NCBI RefSeq assembly: GCF_009789195.1
Contig: NZ_WSTC01000004.1
Location: 124,001-188,000, forward strand
Source of the DNA: Paenibacillus sp. MMS18-CY102
GTDB lineage: Bacteria > Bacillota > Bacilli > Paenibacillales > Paenibacillaceae
Direction of reading: 5' to 3'
Length of the DNA: 64,000 bases
Positions 27,897 through 37,076 of the stretch are shown one piece after another. The notes beneath the pieces are model-generated. The model was not told the DNA's origin, did not search any database, and saw nothing but the letters and a program-made list of their open reading frames with translations. Within the stretch, counting starts at the first letter, position 1; each line of letters begins with the position of its first letter. The translations under genes and the position numbers were made by a program.

Positions 27897-29636
27897 ATGA
27901 TTAAGCTATTGCGTTATTTGAAGCCTTACTGGATTGCTGTATCGCTTGTCCTATTGTTCGTCTTCTTGCAATCGTTATCCGATCTCTATCTGCCCACTTT
28001 AATGGCGGACATCGTTGACAAAGGGATCGTAACCGGCGACACCCCTTATATTTGGCGAATCGGCGGCTTTATGCTGCTTATCGCACTCCTAGGTGCGATC
28101 TGTTCCATTGGTGCCAGCTACCTATCTGCCAAATCTGCTGGCAGTTTCGGGCGCGACCTGCGCAGCAAGCTGTTCGCCCATGTCGAGAAATTTTCGCTCA
28201 ACGAATTCGATAAGATCGGCACCGCTTCCTTAATTACGCGGACGACGAACGATATCACGCAGGTCCAGCAGGTTCTGACGATGATGATGCGCGTCATGGT
28301 CATGGCTCCGCTCATGTGCTTTGGCGGCATTATTATGGCCCTATCGCGCGATGTTAAGCTCTCGTTCGTCATCATCGGGCTCGTGCCCATCATTGCCTTG
28401 GTTATCCTGATCGTCTCCTTCCGTACAATTCCGCTCTTCAAGCTGCAGCAAAAAAGGCTGGACCAACTCAACCTCGTCCTGCGTGAGCACTTGACCGGCA
28501 TTCGTGTCATCCGTGCGTTCAACCGGACTGGCCACGAGCAATCCCGCTTTACCGATGCGAACGCCAATTTGACTGATACGGCAGTAAAGGTCAACCGGAT
28601 GATGGCCGCCCTCATGCCTGTTATGATGCTGGTCGTCAACTTCGCGAGCATCGCGATTATTTGGTACGGCGGCATTCGAATCGATAATGGCGGCATGCAG
28701 GTCGGCGACCTGATGGCGTTTATCCAATATGCGTGGCAGATCATGTTCGCCCTCATCTTTGCATCGATGATGTTCGTCATGGTTCCCCGCGCATCCGCAT
28801 CTGCAGCGCGCATCCAGGAGGTGTTCGACATGCAGCCGAACATCGCCGATCCCGCGAAACGTGCAGCATCAACCTCCTCGCAAGGCGAAGCGAAGGGCTT
28901 TATCGAATTCCGCGACGTCTCGTTCCGCTATCCCGGCGCTGAGATGAATGCCCTATCGAACATCTCGTTCACCGCTGCGCCTGGGGAAATTACAGCCATT
29001 ATCGGCGGCACGGGCTCAGGCAAATCAACAATGATCAATCTCATTCCGCGCTTCTATGACGTGAGCGAGGGCGCCGTTCTCATCGATGGCGTCGACGTCC
29101 GGGAGATGACACAGCAAGCGCTGCGCGGGGCAATCGGCCTTGTGCCGCAGAAGGCCTCATTGTTCACCGGCACCATTGCCGAGAACATTCGGTTCGGCCA
29201 TGAAGAAGCAACCGATGAAGAGGTGCAGCATGCAGCGGCTGTAGCACAGGCGGCAGACTTTATCGGCAAAATGCCTGACGGCTACCAATCGCTCATCACC
29301 CAAGGCGGCACCAACGTCTCCGGCGGGCAAAAGCAGCGGCTGTCCATCGCCCGCGCCCTCGTCCGGAAACCGTCGATCTATCTGTTCGACGACAGCTTCT
29401 CCGCGCTCGACTTCAAAACGGATGCGAAGCTGCGCGCTGCCCTTCGTCCAGAGACCGCCGAGGCTGCCTTGATCATCGTCGCCCAACGGGTAAGCACCGT
29501 CATGGATGCCGATCGCATCATCGTGCTCGATGAAGGCCGCATTGCCGGCATCGGCACGCATCGCGAGTTGTTAGCGAATAACGAGATTTATCGGGAGATC
29601 GTCACGTCGCAGCTGTCAGAGGAGGAGATCGCATGA
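27897..29636 (+). CDS. Heterodimeric multidrug ABC exporter, degenerate-site subunit (BmrC/YheI-like)
   Basis: 579 residues: six membrane segments in the first 300, then a nucleotide-binding domain. Walker A GGTGSGKST, canonical signature NVSGGQKQRLS, Walker B IYLFDDSFSALD. The residue after the Walker B aspartate is aspartate instead of catalytic glutamate, as in the BmrC half of BmrCD-type exporters, where one ATP site is inactive. Its stop overlaps the start of the second subunit by four bases (ATGA). Likely exports hydrophobic drugs. Confidence 0.92.
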   Translation: MIKLLRYLKPYWIAVSLVLLFVFLQSLSDLYLPTLMADIVDKGIVTGDTPYIWRIGGFMLLIALLGAICSIGASYLSAKSAGSFGRDLRSKLFAHVEKFSLNEFDKIGTASLITRTTNDITQVQQVLTMMMRVMVMAPLMCFGGIIMALSRDVKLSFVIIGLVPIIALVILIVSFRTIPLFKLQQKRLDQLNLVLREHLTGIRVIRAFNRTGHEQSRFTDANANLTDTAVKVNRMMAALMPVMMLVVNFASIAIIWYGGIRIDNGGMQVGDLMAFIQYAWQIMFALIFASMMFVMVPRASASAARIQEVFDMQPNIADPAKRAASTSSQGEAKGFIEFRDVSFRYPGAEMNALSNISFTAAPGEITAIIGGTGSGKSTMINLIPRFYDVSEGAVLIDGVDVREMTQQALRGAIGLVPQKASLFTGTIAENIRFGHEEATDEEVQHAAAVAQAADFIGKMPDGYQSLITQGGTNVSGGQKQRLSIARALVRKPSIYLFDDSFSALDFKTDAKLRAALRPETAEAALIIVAQRVSTVMDADRIIVLDEGRIAGIGTHRELLANNEIYREIVTSQLSEEEIA

Positions 29637-31624
29637 GCAAACAAGTGAAGGCGCCATATATGGCAGCTGACCAAGGCGCAGGGCAAGGCGGGCCGCGTCC
29701 GGGCGGCGCTGGCCCCCGTCCCGGAGGCCCCCCTGGCGGTGGCATGAATCCTAGCGCAATGGGCTTCGGCCCGCGCGGCGGCCCAGGCGGCATGATGGGG
29801 CAAGGGCAGAAAGCGAAGAACTTTAAGGTCACGCTCCGACGCCTCATCCGGTACTTGCACCCGCATCGCGGCGCGTTGCTCGTCGTCTTGCTAACCGCTG
29901 TGCTTAGCACGGTATTCTCGATTCTCGGCCCAAAAATTCTAGGCAATGCCACAACGAAGCTGTTCGAAGGCTTAATGGCCAAAAAGAATGGCATCGCTGG
30001 CGCAGCCATCGACTTCGACGCTATCTTCAAGATCCTGCTCACGCTAGCCGTGCTCTACATCATTAGCGCCGTGTTCAGCTATATTCAGCAACACGTCATG
30101 GCTGGCGTAGCCCAACGAACCGTATACGGCATCCGCGAGGACGTGAATGCAAAGCTCGCGAAGCTGCCGCTTAAGTTCTACGACGGGCGATCCCATGGCG
30201 AAGTGCTCAGCCGCGCGGTCAACGATATCGACAATATTAGCGGAACGCTCCAGCAGAGCTTAACGCAATTCATAACAGCTATCGTTACGTTGATCGGCGT
30301 AGTCGTCATGATGCTAACGATTAGCCCGTTGATGACGCTCATTACGATTATTACGCTGCCGCTCAGCTTTATCGCTATCAAAATGATAGCGTCGCGGTCA
30401 CAGCGGCATTTTGCCGGCCAACAGAAAGCGCTAGGCGAATTAAATGGCCATGTTGAAGAAATGTACACAGGCCATCCGATCGTCAAAGCATTCGGCCGCG
30501 AACAAACGTCCATCGCCAAATTCGATGAAGTAAACGAAAGGCTTTATCAATCCGGCTATCGCGCCCAGTTCATCTCCGGCATTATCATGCCGCTTATGGG
30601 CTTCATCGGCAATATCGGCTACGTGCTCGTCAGCGTTGCGGGCGGCATTCTCGTCCTGCACAAGGCGATTACAATCGGCGATGTGCAAGCGTTCATCTCT
30701 TACTCGCGCCAATTCGCAATGCCGATTACGCAGACCGCGCAAATCGCGAATATCATCCAATCGACGATCGCCTCCGCAGAGCGCGTATTCGAGCTTTTGG
30801 ATGAAGAGGAAGAAGTCCCGGGTGCAGAGCGCAGCGTGGACTTGCAGAAAAAAACCGCCGCACAAGGCATCCAAGGCGAGGTTCGCTTCGAGCATGTGAA
30901 GTTCGGTTATAAAGCTGATGCCTTGCTTATGGACGATTTGAACATCAACGTCCAGCCCGGCCAAACGATCGCCATCGTTGGACCTACAGGCGCCGGCAAG
31001 ACGACGCTCATCAACTTGCTCATGCGGTTCTACGAGTTGAACGGCGGGCGCATTACCGTCAACGGCACTAACATTACGGAAATGTCGCGCGCCGAGCTGC
31101 GCAGCAACTTCGGCATGGTGCTGCAGGATACGTGGCTGTTCAACGGCACGATCCGCGACAACATCGCTTACGGCCGCATTGGCGCAACGGAAACCGATGT
31201 CGTGCGGGCAGCGAAGGCGGCTTACGCCGACCACTTCATCCGTACGCTGCCAGATGGCTATAACACGGTCCTTAATGAGGAAGCATCGAACATCTCGCAA
31301 GGGCAGAAACAGTTGCTTACGATCGCGCGGGCCATTCTCGCCGATCCCCAGATCCTCATCCTCGACGAGGCGACAAGCAGCGTCGATACGCGGACCGAGG
31401 TGCATATCCAGCAAGCGATGAACACGCTGATGGAAGGCCGCACGAGCTTCGTCATCGCGCATCGGCTATCCACGATTCGCGACGCTGACCGCATTCTCGT
31501 CATGAACCAAGGCGCGGTCATCGAGCAAGGCTCCCATGAGGAGCTGCTCGCGCAGCGCGGCTTCTATGCCGACCTGTACGAGAGCCAATTCGCTGCATCG
31601 AAGAAACAGACGGAAGCGATTTAG
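29633..31624 (+). CDS. Heterodimeric multidrug ABC exporter, catalytic-site subunit (BmrD/YheH-like)
   Basis: 663 residues. The first 60 residues are an unusual Gly/Pro/Met/Arg-rich tail (GPRPGG and GGPP repeats) absent from typical exporters, followed by six membrane segments and an ATPase domain. Walker A GPTGAGKTT, Walker B ILILDEATSSVD with the catalytic glutamate, H-loop AHRLS. Its signature NISQGQKQLL departs from SGGQ, matching the asymmetric pair: the competent ATP site is formed by this Walker B and the other subunit's signature. Followed by a terminator. Confidence 0.92.
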   Translation: MSKQVKAPYMAADQGAGQGGPRPGGAGPRPGGPPGGGMNPSAMGFGPRGGPGGMMGQGQKAKNFKVTLRRLIRYLHPHRGALLVVLLTAVLSTVFSILGPKILGNATTKLFEGLMAKKNGIAGAAIDFDAIFKILLTLAVLYIISAVFSYIQQHVMAGVAQRTVYGIREDVNAKLAKLPLKFYDGRSHGEVLSRAVNDIDNISGTLQQSLTQFITAIVTLIGVVVMMLTISPLMTLITIITLPLSFIAIKMIASRSQRHFAGQQKALGELNGHVEEMYTGHPIVKAFGREQTSIAKFDEVNERLYQSGYRAQFISGIIMPLMGFIGNIGYVLVSVAGGILVLHKAITIGDVQAFISYSRQFAMPITQTAQIANIIQSTIASAERVFELLDEEEEVPGAERSVDLQKKTAAQGIQGEVRFEHVKFGYKADALLMDDLNINVQPGQTIAIVGPTGAGKTTLINLLMRFYELNGGRITVNGTNITEMSRAELRSNFGMVLQDTWLFNGTIRDNIAYGRIGATETDVVRAAKAAYADHFIRTLPDGYNTVLNEEASNISQGQKQLLTIARAILADPQILILDEATSSVDTRTEVHIQQAMNTLMEGRTSFVIAHRLSTIRDADRILVMNQGAVIEQGSHEELLAQRGFYADLYESQFAASKKQTEAI

Positions 31625-31731
31625 TGCCTTCACTTACTACTTACGCTAGCCGAGCAGCGGACCTGTCCCAAAGAGTAGGCCCGCTTACTTGAAAGAACCC
31701 GCTCACTTCATAAAACAACGCAGCAGAAATC

Positions 31732-31780
31732 AAGAAATGGCGGTGCAAGGGGTTATCCCTGCGCCACCATTTCTTTTTTT
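31732..31780 (+). terminator. Rho-independent terminator of the exporter operon
   Basis: AGAAATGGCGGTGCA pairs with TGCGCCACCATTTCT (one bulge) around a short loop, followed by T7. Confidence 0.9.
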
Positions 31781-31867
31781 CGATTGCTGCTTTCTTGAGC
31801 AGATAATCGGCGAGCGAAGGGCACTCAGCCGAGTAGGCACTAACAGTCGATGCAGGGCTTTCTATTT

Positions 31868-32051
31868 CTAACGGACATAGCAGCCGTTATTTGACCAAAA
31901 TCGAGCACTTTATGGCTCTAACGGACCTACCAGCCCTTATTTAGCTAAAAAACCTTCCGTGAGGCAACGAAATGGCTAAATAACGGCCATGGTGTCCGTT
32001 ACATTTGTAATCGACGCATATGGAGAGCTATAACGGCTGTACGGTCCGTTA
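31868..32051. repeat. Mirrored four-copy palindromic repeat (family A, locus 2)
   Basis: The gap of about 600 bp between exporter and surface-protein genes contains two forward units (CTAACGGAC...GCC(G/C)TTATTT at 31868 and 31918) then two inverted units (AAATAACGGCC...GTCCGTTA at 31976, TATAACGGCTG...GGTCCGTTAA at 32028). The order, sense and unit spacing match the block at 8907-9090, but intervening sequence differs, so selection or shared origin acts on the units. No gene is visible. Confidence 0.75.
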
Positions 32052-32114
32052 AAAAAAGGCGTATCTTTACATGCGGGGCCTTTGGGATGGTCCCTTCATT
32101 TGGAAAAATTTTAA

Positions 32115-32144
32115 TGGACACCCCAATATATTCCGAAGTATAAT
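32115..32144 (+). promoter_or_regulatory. Promoter of the PPC-like repeat protein gene
   Basis: TGGACA (one mismatch to consensus) and TATAAT with an 18-base spacer, about 100 bases before the TTG start; this leaves a 5' leader of roughly 90 bases. Confidence 0.6.
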
Positions 32145-32242
32145 GTTCGACGCGATATAGGATAAAAGACATGGTTCGCAAGCAACAAAACAGCCTGATT
32201 TATTTTCATTTATTCCAATTATTAGTCGGAGGTGCCTTTATT

Positions 32243-33994
32243 TTGTCCAAGAAAATGCTATACAAATTGCTCGGCCTGCTCGCCATCATCAGCCTGCTGC
32301 AGACGCAAGCGGTTGCTTTCGCAAGCAAGGGGGACGACTCGATTGATCAAGCACAGCATATTGAAGTGAACCAATCCTATTCGGGCCTCATTTCCGAGAG
32401 CGGTGACGCGAATTACTACCATTTTAGGCTAGATACAGCCGGCCAGGTTGATATCACAATGCCGAACGTCAGCGGCAAGAGCTGGAACTACACGCTGTAT
32501 GACAGCAGCGGCAAGCAATTCCCGTGGTATAACTACACCAGCTATAACGAGCTCGCCAAGGGCGATACGGTATCCAGTGTCGGGCTGCCAGCCGGGGACT
32601 ACTATATAAGCATTCACCGTTATGATGGCGATGTTTACAAAACCCCTTACTCTTTTCAGCTGAAATTCACGCCAGGCAACACGTTCGAGAAAGAGAACAA
32701 CGACACATTAACGGCAGCAACGTTAATTTCAACCAACCAGAACTACCAAGCTCGCCTGCAATACAACAGTGACGTCGACTACTACAAATTCACCCTGCCG
32801 AAGAGCGGCAAAGCATCGGTTATTCTCCCGAATGTGAGCGGCGTCAGCTGGGCTTACCAGCTGTACAATAGCGAAGGCAAGGAATTCCCTTGGGGCAACT
32901 ATACCGATTACAACGAGCTTGCCAAAGGCAACAGCATTTCAAGCGTCGGCCTGCCGGCAGGCGAATATTATTTGCGCGTAAGCCGCTATGACGGCACCGT
33001 CAGCACTACGCCATATACGCTGCAAGTAAAATATGAAGCTGGCGATACGTATGAGAAAGAAAATAACGACACGTTGTCCTCTGCCACGCCTGTCGTTGTA
33101 AACAAAACCTATGACACTCGGCTGCAATATAACAATGACGTCGATTTCTACAAATTTAATCTGCCGAAGAGCGGCAAGCTGTCCCTCGTCATTCCGAACG
33201 TAAGCGGCAAGAGCTGGACCTACCAGCTATATGATAGCGAAGGCAATTCGTTCGCTTGGTACGGCTATACCGACTACAATGAACTCGCCAAAGGCAACAC
33301 GGTCTCAAGCGTCGGCCTGCCAGCAGGCGACTACTATGTGCGCATCAGCCGTTATGACGGCAGTGTGAGCAGCACATCCTACTCGCTTCTGCTAAAGCTC
33401 ACGCCAGGCGATACGTATGAGAAAGAGAACAACGACAAGCTTTCCACAGCGACGCCTGTATCAGTAAATAAGCTGTATGAAGCTCGCCTGCAGCATAGCA
33501 GCGACTACGACTACTACAAGTTCACGCTATCTTCCAAGTCAGCCATCTCGATCGGCCAGATCAAGGGGTATGCTGATCAGTATTTGTACGTCAACCTGCT
33601 AGATAGCAAAGGAAACTATTTCGACACATCGAGTGGTAAAGTGACGCTCGCTCCCGGCACCTACTATCTCACTGTCAACGGCAACTCCGGCGATTACAAG
33701 TTCAAGGTTAATGCCGCATCGCTCCCGTTGGCCGCTAAGCAAGTGACGGTCGTTAACAAAAAAGGAACGTCCAACGATACCTTGACGGTATCCAACATTA
33801 AAAAAGGCGATGCCGTTAAAGTGTACAGCAAACAAGGCAAGCTGCTGGCGCAAACAACACTCGCCTCTGGCACGAAAGCTACTTTGAAGCTTACGCAGCT
33901 GAGCAGCACTGGCGGCGACCTGTATGTTTCGGTGACGAATGCCGGCCTGCAAGAGAGCGGCAAAATTACAGTAAAGTATAGCAAAGAATCGTAA
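32243..33994 (+). CDS. Secreted four-repeat PPC-like surface protein
   Basis: 583 residues from a TTG nine bases after CGGAGGTG; the longer in-frame ATG at 32171 has no ribosome site. Signal peptide: LLGLLAIISLLQTQAVAFA. Four repeats of about 115 residues follow, each starting near DDSI/ENNDTLS, with YYKF-LP-SGK, PNVSGKSWTYQLYDSEG and VSSVGLPAGDYYVRISRYDG. The pattern is that of bacterial pre-peptidase C-terminal (PPC) beta-sandwich domains, normally attached to secreted proteases; here no catalytic domain exists. The last 80 residues form another beta-rich domain. No SLH, LPXTG or membrane anchor is seen. A paralogue follows immediately. Confidence 0.78.
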   Translation: MSKKMLYKLLGLLAIISLLQTQAVAFASKGDDSIDQAQHIEVNQSYSGLISESGDANYYHFRLDTAGQVDITMPNVSGKSWNYTLYDSSGKQFPWYNYTSYNELAKGDTVSSVGLPAGDYYISIHRYDGDVYKTPYSFQLKFTPGNTFEKENNDTLTAATLISTNQNYQARLQYNSDVDYYKFTLPKSGKASVILPNVSGVSWAYQLYNSEGKEFPWGNYTDYNELAKGNSISSVGLPAGEYYLRVSRYDGTVSTTPYTLQVKYEAGDTYEKENNDTLSSATPVVVNKTYDTRLQYNNDVDFYKFNLPKSGKLSLVIPNVSGKSWTYQLYDSEGNSFAWYGYTDYNELAKGNTVSSVGLPAGDYYVRISRYDGSVSSTSYSLLLKLTPGDTYEKENNDKLSTATPVSVNKLYEARLQHSSDYDYYKFTLSSKSAISIGQIKGYADQYLYVNLLDSKGNYFDTSSGKVTLAPGTYYLTVNGNSGDYKFKVNAASLPLAAKQVTVVNKKGTSNDTLTVSNIKKGDAVKVYSKQGKLLAQTTLASGTKATLKLTQLSSTGGDLYVSVTNAGLQESGKITVKYSKES

Positions 33995-34013
33995 CACCCT
34001 TTTATCCAGCATC

Positions 34014-34052
34014 TCAAAAAACCGTCATGGCATGCCGCCTTGACGGTTTTTT
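34014..34052. terminator. Bidirectional rho-independent terminator
   Basis: AAAAAACCGTCA and TGACGGTTTTTT form an eleven-to-twelve base stem with A and T runs on both sides. It separates the two paralogous surface-protein genes. Confidence 0.88.
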
Positions 34053-34100
34053 CACAAGACCAATCCATGTAGATGAATACATACGAGGGAGGTGGCTTAT

Positions 34101-35663
34101 TTGTTTATTCAAACGAATCAAAAACGTTTCACGTTGATCAGCCTGCTTACTATAGCCATCCTCCTCCAGTTGCAGGGGGCAGCTTCTGCAAACAGCGGCG
34201 ATGATTCCATTGCTACAGCTAAACCTATTGCGTTCAACCAAACTTATACCGGACAATTGTCCAATGCGAACGATGCCAATTTCTATGCATTTGTGTTGAA
34301 GACGGACGGCAAGCTGAACATCAGCTTATCCAATGTAAGCAATAAAAGCTGGCGCTTCGTACTTTATAATGCTAAAGGCGTAAAGTTCCCTTGGTCCGAG
34401 CATACGCATGAGTTTGCTAGCGGGAATACAGAAAGCAATATCGGATTGCCGGCAGGGAAGTATTTTATCAAAGTCGAACGTAATGGCGGCAATACGAGCA
34501 ATTCCCCCTTTAAGATTAAGCTCAGCTTCACTTCTAGCAGCTTATTTGAGAAAGAAGCCAATGATGCTTTGCTAAGCGCTAACCCCATTGCGATCAATCA
34601 AGAGTATCATGCTCATTTGCAACATCTTGAAGATAAAGATTATTATCAATTGTCCGTTCCAGCTAACGGAATGGCATCCATTGTTATTTCAAGCAAAGCA
34701 AACTGCAGCTACCTGTTTCAGCTATACGACAGTGACGGGAATGCCCTGACCAGGCAAGAAAGGACTCGTCTCTCCGAGAAAGCCACCAGCTACACGACTT
34801 ACAATCTAAAGCTTTCTGCCGGCACCTATTATGTAAGTATCGTTGCCCTTCAGTCCTCAGCTAAAAACGAATACACGTTGCAGGCGAAATTCCAAAAAGG
34901 GGATTTTCCAGATGATGACCAAAATAGTACATTAGCAACCGCGGCATCCGTCGACGTAAACAAGGCCTACACGAACATGCTGCAGCATAATAGCGATGTT
35001 GATTTTTTCGCTTTTACACTTCCGCATAGCGGCAAGCTGAACCTCTTCATTCTGAGCTCTGGCGACCCTATTGCCCAATTCCAATTATACGATCGTAACG
35101 GGAAGCCATTTCAAAATGCATTATCCCATATCGGCCTGCCCGCAGGAGACTACTATGTTCGAATATCCCCTTTTGAAGGCAACTTTAATCGAACAGCCTA
35201 CTCGCTCCAAATACAATTCCAGCCTGGGGACCATTATGAGCAGGAGAGCAATGATTCTGTGCTTACGTCGACACACCTCTTAACGAACAGCCTCTATGAA
35301 GGTGCCTTGCAACACGGTGGAGACCATGACTATTACCAGTTCACGCTGCCTTCTAGCGCATATGTAAATCTCGAATTGGCGAAAGAAACTGCCGCCCAAC
35401 ACCCACAAGCCCATTTGCTAGATATAGACGGCCATTCAATTCATGATGGGGATCTGATGAAAGGCAAGCTGCGTCTAGAAGCAGGAACGTATGTGTTAGA
35501 TTTCTCTCCCCAATCGAAGTACCTAGAAACGGATTTTTTATTCTCTGAAAATAACTACAAGTTTAAAATCAATGCCACTTCGCTCCCCCTCACGCCTGAT
35601 CAGGTTCAGTTAGAGTTCAAACAAAGCCGGTCAATATGGCCCACCAAACTCCCCACCTCCTAA
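34101..35663 (+). CDS. Secreted PPC-like surface protein, diverged paralogue
   Basis: 520 residues from a TTG eight bases after GGGAGG; an in-frame GTG overlaps that site. Signal peptide LISLLTIAILLQLQGAASA. Repeats match the preceding gene (FYAFVLKTDGKLNISLSNVSNKSW, IGLPAGDYYVRISPFEG) but are more diverged and one lacks the SGKSW segment. The C-terminal beta domain of the paralogue is missing: after ATSLPLTPDQV only 20 residues remain. A tandem duplication followed by divergence is the simplest explanation. Confidence 0.72.
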   Translation: MFIQTNQKRFTLISLLTIAILLQLQGAASANSGDDSIATAKPIAFNQTYTGQLSNANDANFYAFVLKTDGKLNISLSNVSNKSWRFVLYNAKGVKFPWSEHTHEFASGNTESNIGLPAGKYFIKVERNGGNTSNSPFKIKLSFTSSSLFEKEANDALLSANPIAINQEYHAHLQHLEDKDYYQLSVPANGMASIVISSKANCSYLFQLYDSDGNALTRQERTRLSEKATSYTTYNLKLSAGTYYVSIVALQSSAKNEYTLQAKFQKGDFPDDDQNSTLATAASVDVNKAYTNMLQHNSDVDFFAFTLPHSGKLNLFILSSGDPIAQFQLYDRNGKPFQNALSHIGLPAGDYYVRISPFEGNFNRTAYSLQIQFQPGDHYEQESNDSVLTSTHLLTNSLYEGALQHGGDHDYYQFTLPSSAYVNLELAKETAAQHPQAHLLDIDGHSIHDGDLMKGKLRLEAGTYVLDFSPQSKYLETDFLFSENNYKFKINATSLPLTPDQVQLEFKQSRSIWPTKLPTS

Positions 35664-35735
35664 TAAAGGGATTTCTTGGGCATGCACCGAATTATTCCCT
35701 GATACTATTAATCGAACAAGGAGCGTATGCCTGCA

Positions 35736-37019
35736 ATGAAATTCAAGAAGCTTAGCGCATTATTCGTAACCGTCGCATTCATCCTGTCGTCCTTCGCCAC
35801 GTCCGCCTTCGCCGCCCCTTCGAAACCGGCACCTGCAGCCACCGTCGTTGTTGACGGCAACCAAATCCAGATTAACGGGGAACAGCCATTCGTCGACAAA
35901 GGCACTTCGTTCGTTCCATTGAAGCCGCTGTTTAACGAGCTGCATATCGCACTCCAGTGGGATAACGCTGCTAAGACGTTAACGGGCGTTAAAGGCGACC
36001 TGTCAATCGGGCTAAAAATCGGCAGCACCTCTGCCAGCGTGAATGGCAATGCCGTCCAGCTTTCCGCTGCCCCGCGGATCGTTAACGGCACAACCTTCGT
36101 ACCGCTTCGGTTCGTTGGGGAAGCAACCGGATATGAAGTGGCTTGGTCCCAATCAACGAATACGATTACGCTAACATCGAAACAACCGCAAGTCGAAGCA
36201 ACAAGCAAAGGCTTCATGTGGAAAGTCCAAAACAACGGCAATACCGTCTATCTCGTTGGCTCTATCCATGTCGCCGACGACGCGATGTATCCGCTGCGCA
36301 AAGAGTATGAGGAAGCTTTTAAAAGCGCGGACTATTTGGCCGTTGAGGTTGATTTGTCCAAAACGGATGAGAAAACATCCAACTACTTAATAGCCAAATA
36401 CGGCACCTATACGGATGGCACGACGCTGAAGGACCATGTCTCGGCCGATACGTATAAGCAAATCGGTGCCATATTGAAATCACGCAAAATAGCGGAAAAC
36501 GCTTTTGACAGCTACAAGCCGTGGGTAGTTAGCCAAGTCATTTCTACTTTCCAAGTAGCGGATAAAGGATACGAGCCTTCCCTTGGCATTGACCAATACT
36601 TCTTAGACAACGCGAACAAAACCAAAAAACCGGTCATCGAGCTGGAAACGTATGAACAGCAGATCAAGATGTTTGCTGATTTCTCAGTTGGACTCCAAGA
36701 GGACATGTTGAAAGCTGCTATCGCTGGCTACAACAACCCAAATACGGACAGCAGCGGAATCGATGAACTGACGGCAATGTGGAAGGACGGCGACGAGAAC
36801 ACGCTGGCCTCACTGGCTAAGCAAATGTCTGCAAACGAAGAGTACTACAAAGCAATGCTCGCAGACCGTAATGCTGGCATGGCGGAGAAAGTAACCGGCT
36901 TCCTAAACAGCCCGGACAAAAAAACGTACTTTGTTGTCGTTGGGGCACTCCATATGCTAGGCGATGACGGCGTCGTGACGAAGCTGCGCGCTGGCGGCTT
37001 TAAGGTCGAGAATTATTAA
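35736..37019 (+). CDS. TraB/GumN family protein with N-terminal copper-amine-oxidase-like stalk domain
   Basis: 427 residues from the ATG at 35736; an ATG three codons earlier is only three bases from AAGGAG and is less likely. Signal peptide KLSALFVTVAFILSSFATSAFA. Residues about 35-155 form a CuAO-like stalk domain (FVPLKPLFNEL, TTFVPLRFVGEATGYEVAW), common in exported Paenibacillus proteins. The rest is TraB/GumN: VYLVGSIHVADDAMYPL with the conserved H, and VVVGALHMLGDDGVV near the C-terminus. TraB relatives include TIKI-type metalloproteases and pheromone-shutdown proteins; the function here is unknown. Terminator 13 bp downstream. Confidence 0.85.
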   Translation: MKFKKLSALFVTVAFILSSFATSAFAAPSKPAPAATVVVDGNQIQINGEQPFVDKGTSFVPLKPLFNELHIALQWDNAAKTLTGVKGDLSIGLKIGSTSASVNGNAVQLSAAPRIVNGTTFVPLRFVGEATGYEVAWSQSTNTITLTSKQPQVEATSKGFMWKVQNNGNTVYLVGSIHVADDAMYPLRKEYEEAFKSADYLAVEVDLSKTDEKTSNYLIAKYGTYTDGTTLKDHVSADTYKQIGAILKSRKIAENAFDSYKPWVVSQVISTFQVADKGYEPSLGIDQYFLDNANKTKKPVIELETYEQQIKMFADFSVGLQEDMLKAAIAGYNNPNTDSSGIDELTAMWKDGDENTLASLAKQMSANEEYYKAMLADRNAGMAEKVTGFLNSPDKKTYFVVVGALHMLGDDGVVTKLRAGGFKVENY

Positions 37020-37031
37020 AGTGAGGAAAAC

Positions 37032-37062
37032 AAAGAGCAGGGGCATATGCCTCTGCTCTTTT
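37032..37062. terminator. Bidirectional terminator between convergent genes
   Basis: AAAGAGCAG-GGGCATATGCCT-CTGCTCTTTT is a near-perfect hairpin between the TraB-like gene (plus) and the lipoprotein gene (minus). Confidence 0.85.
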
Positions 37063-37076
37063 CATTAGCCTGTTGC

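Noticed and set aside
28118-28843. 241-codon minus-strand frame, Met/Ile/Arg-rich
   Set aside because: Antisense to the membrane domain of the exporter; composition is the mirror of hydrophobic codons.
30440-31462. 340-codon minus-strand open frame
   Set aside because: Antisense to the conserved ATPase and membrane domains of the exporter; composition reflects the GC-rich coding strand opposite.
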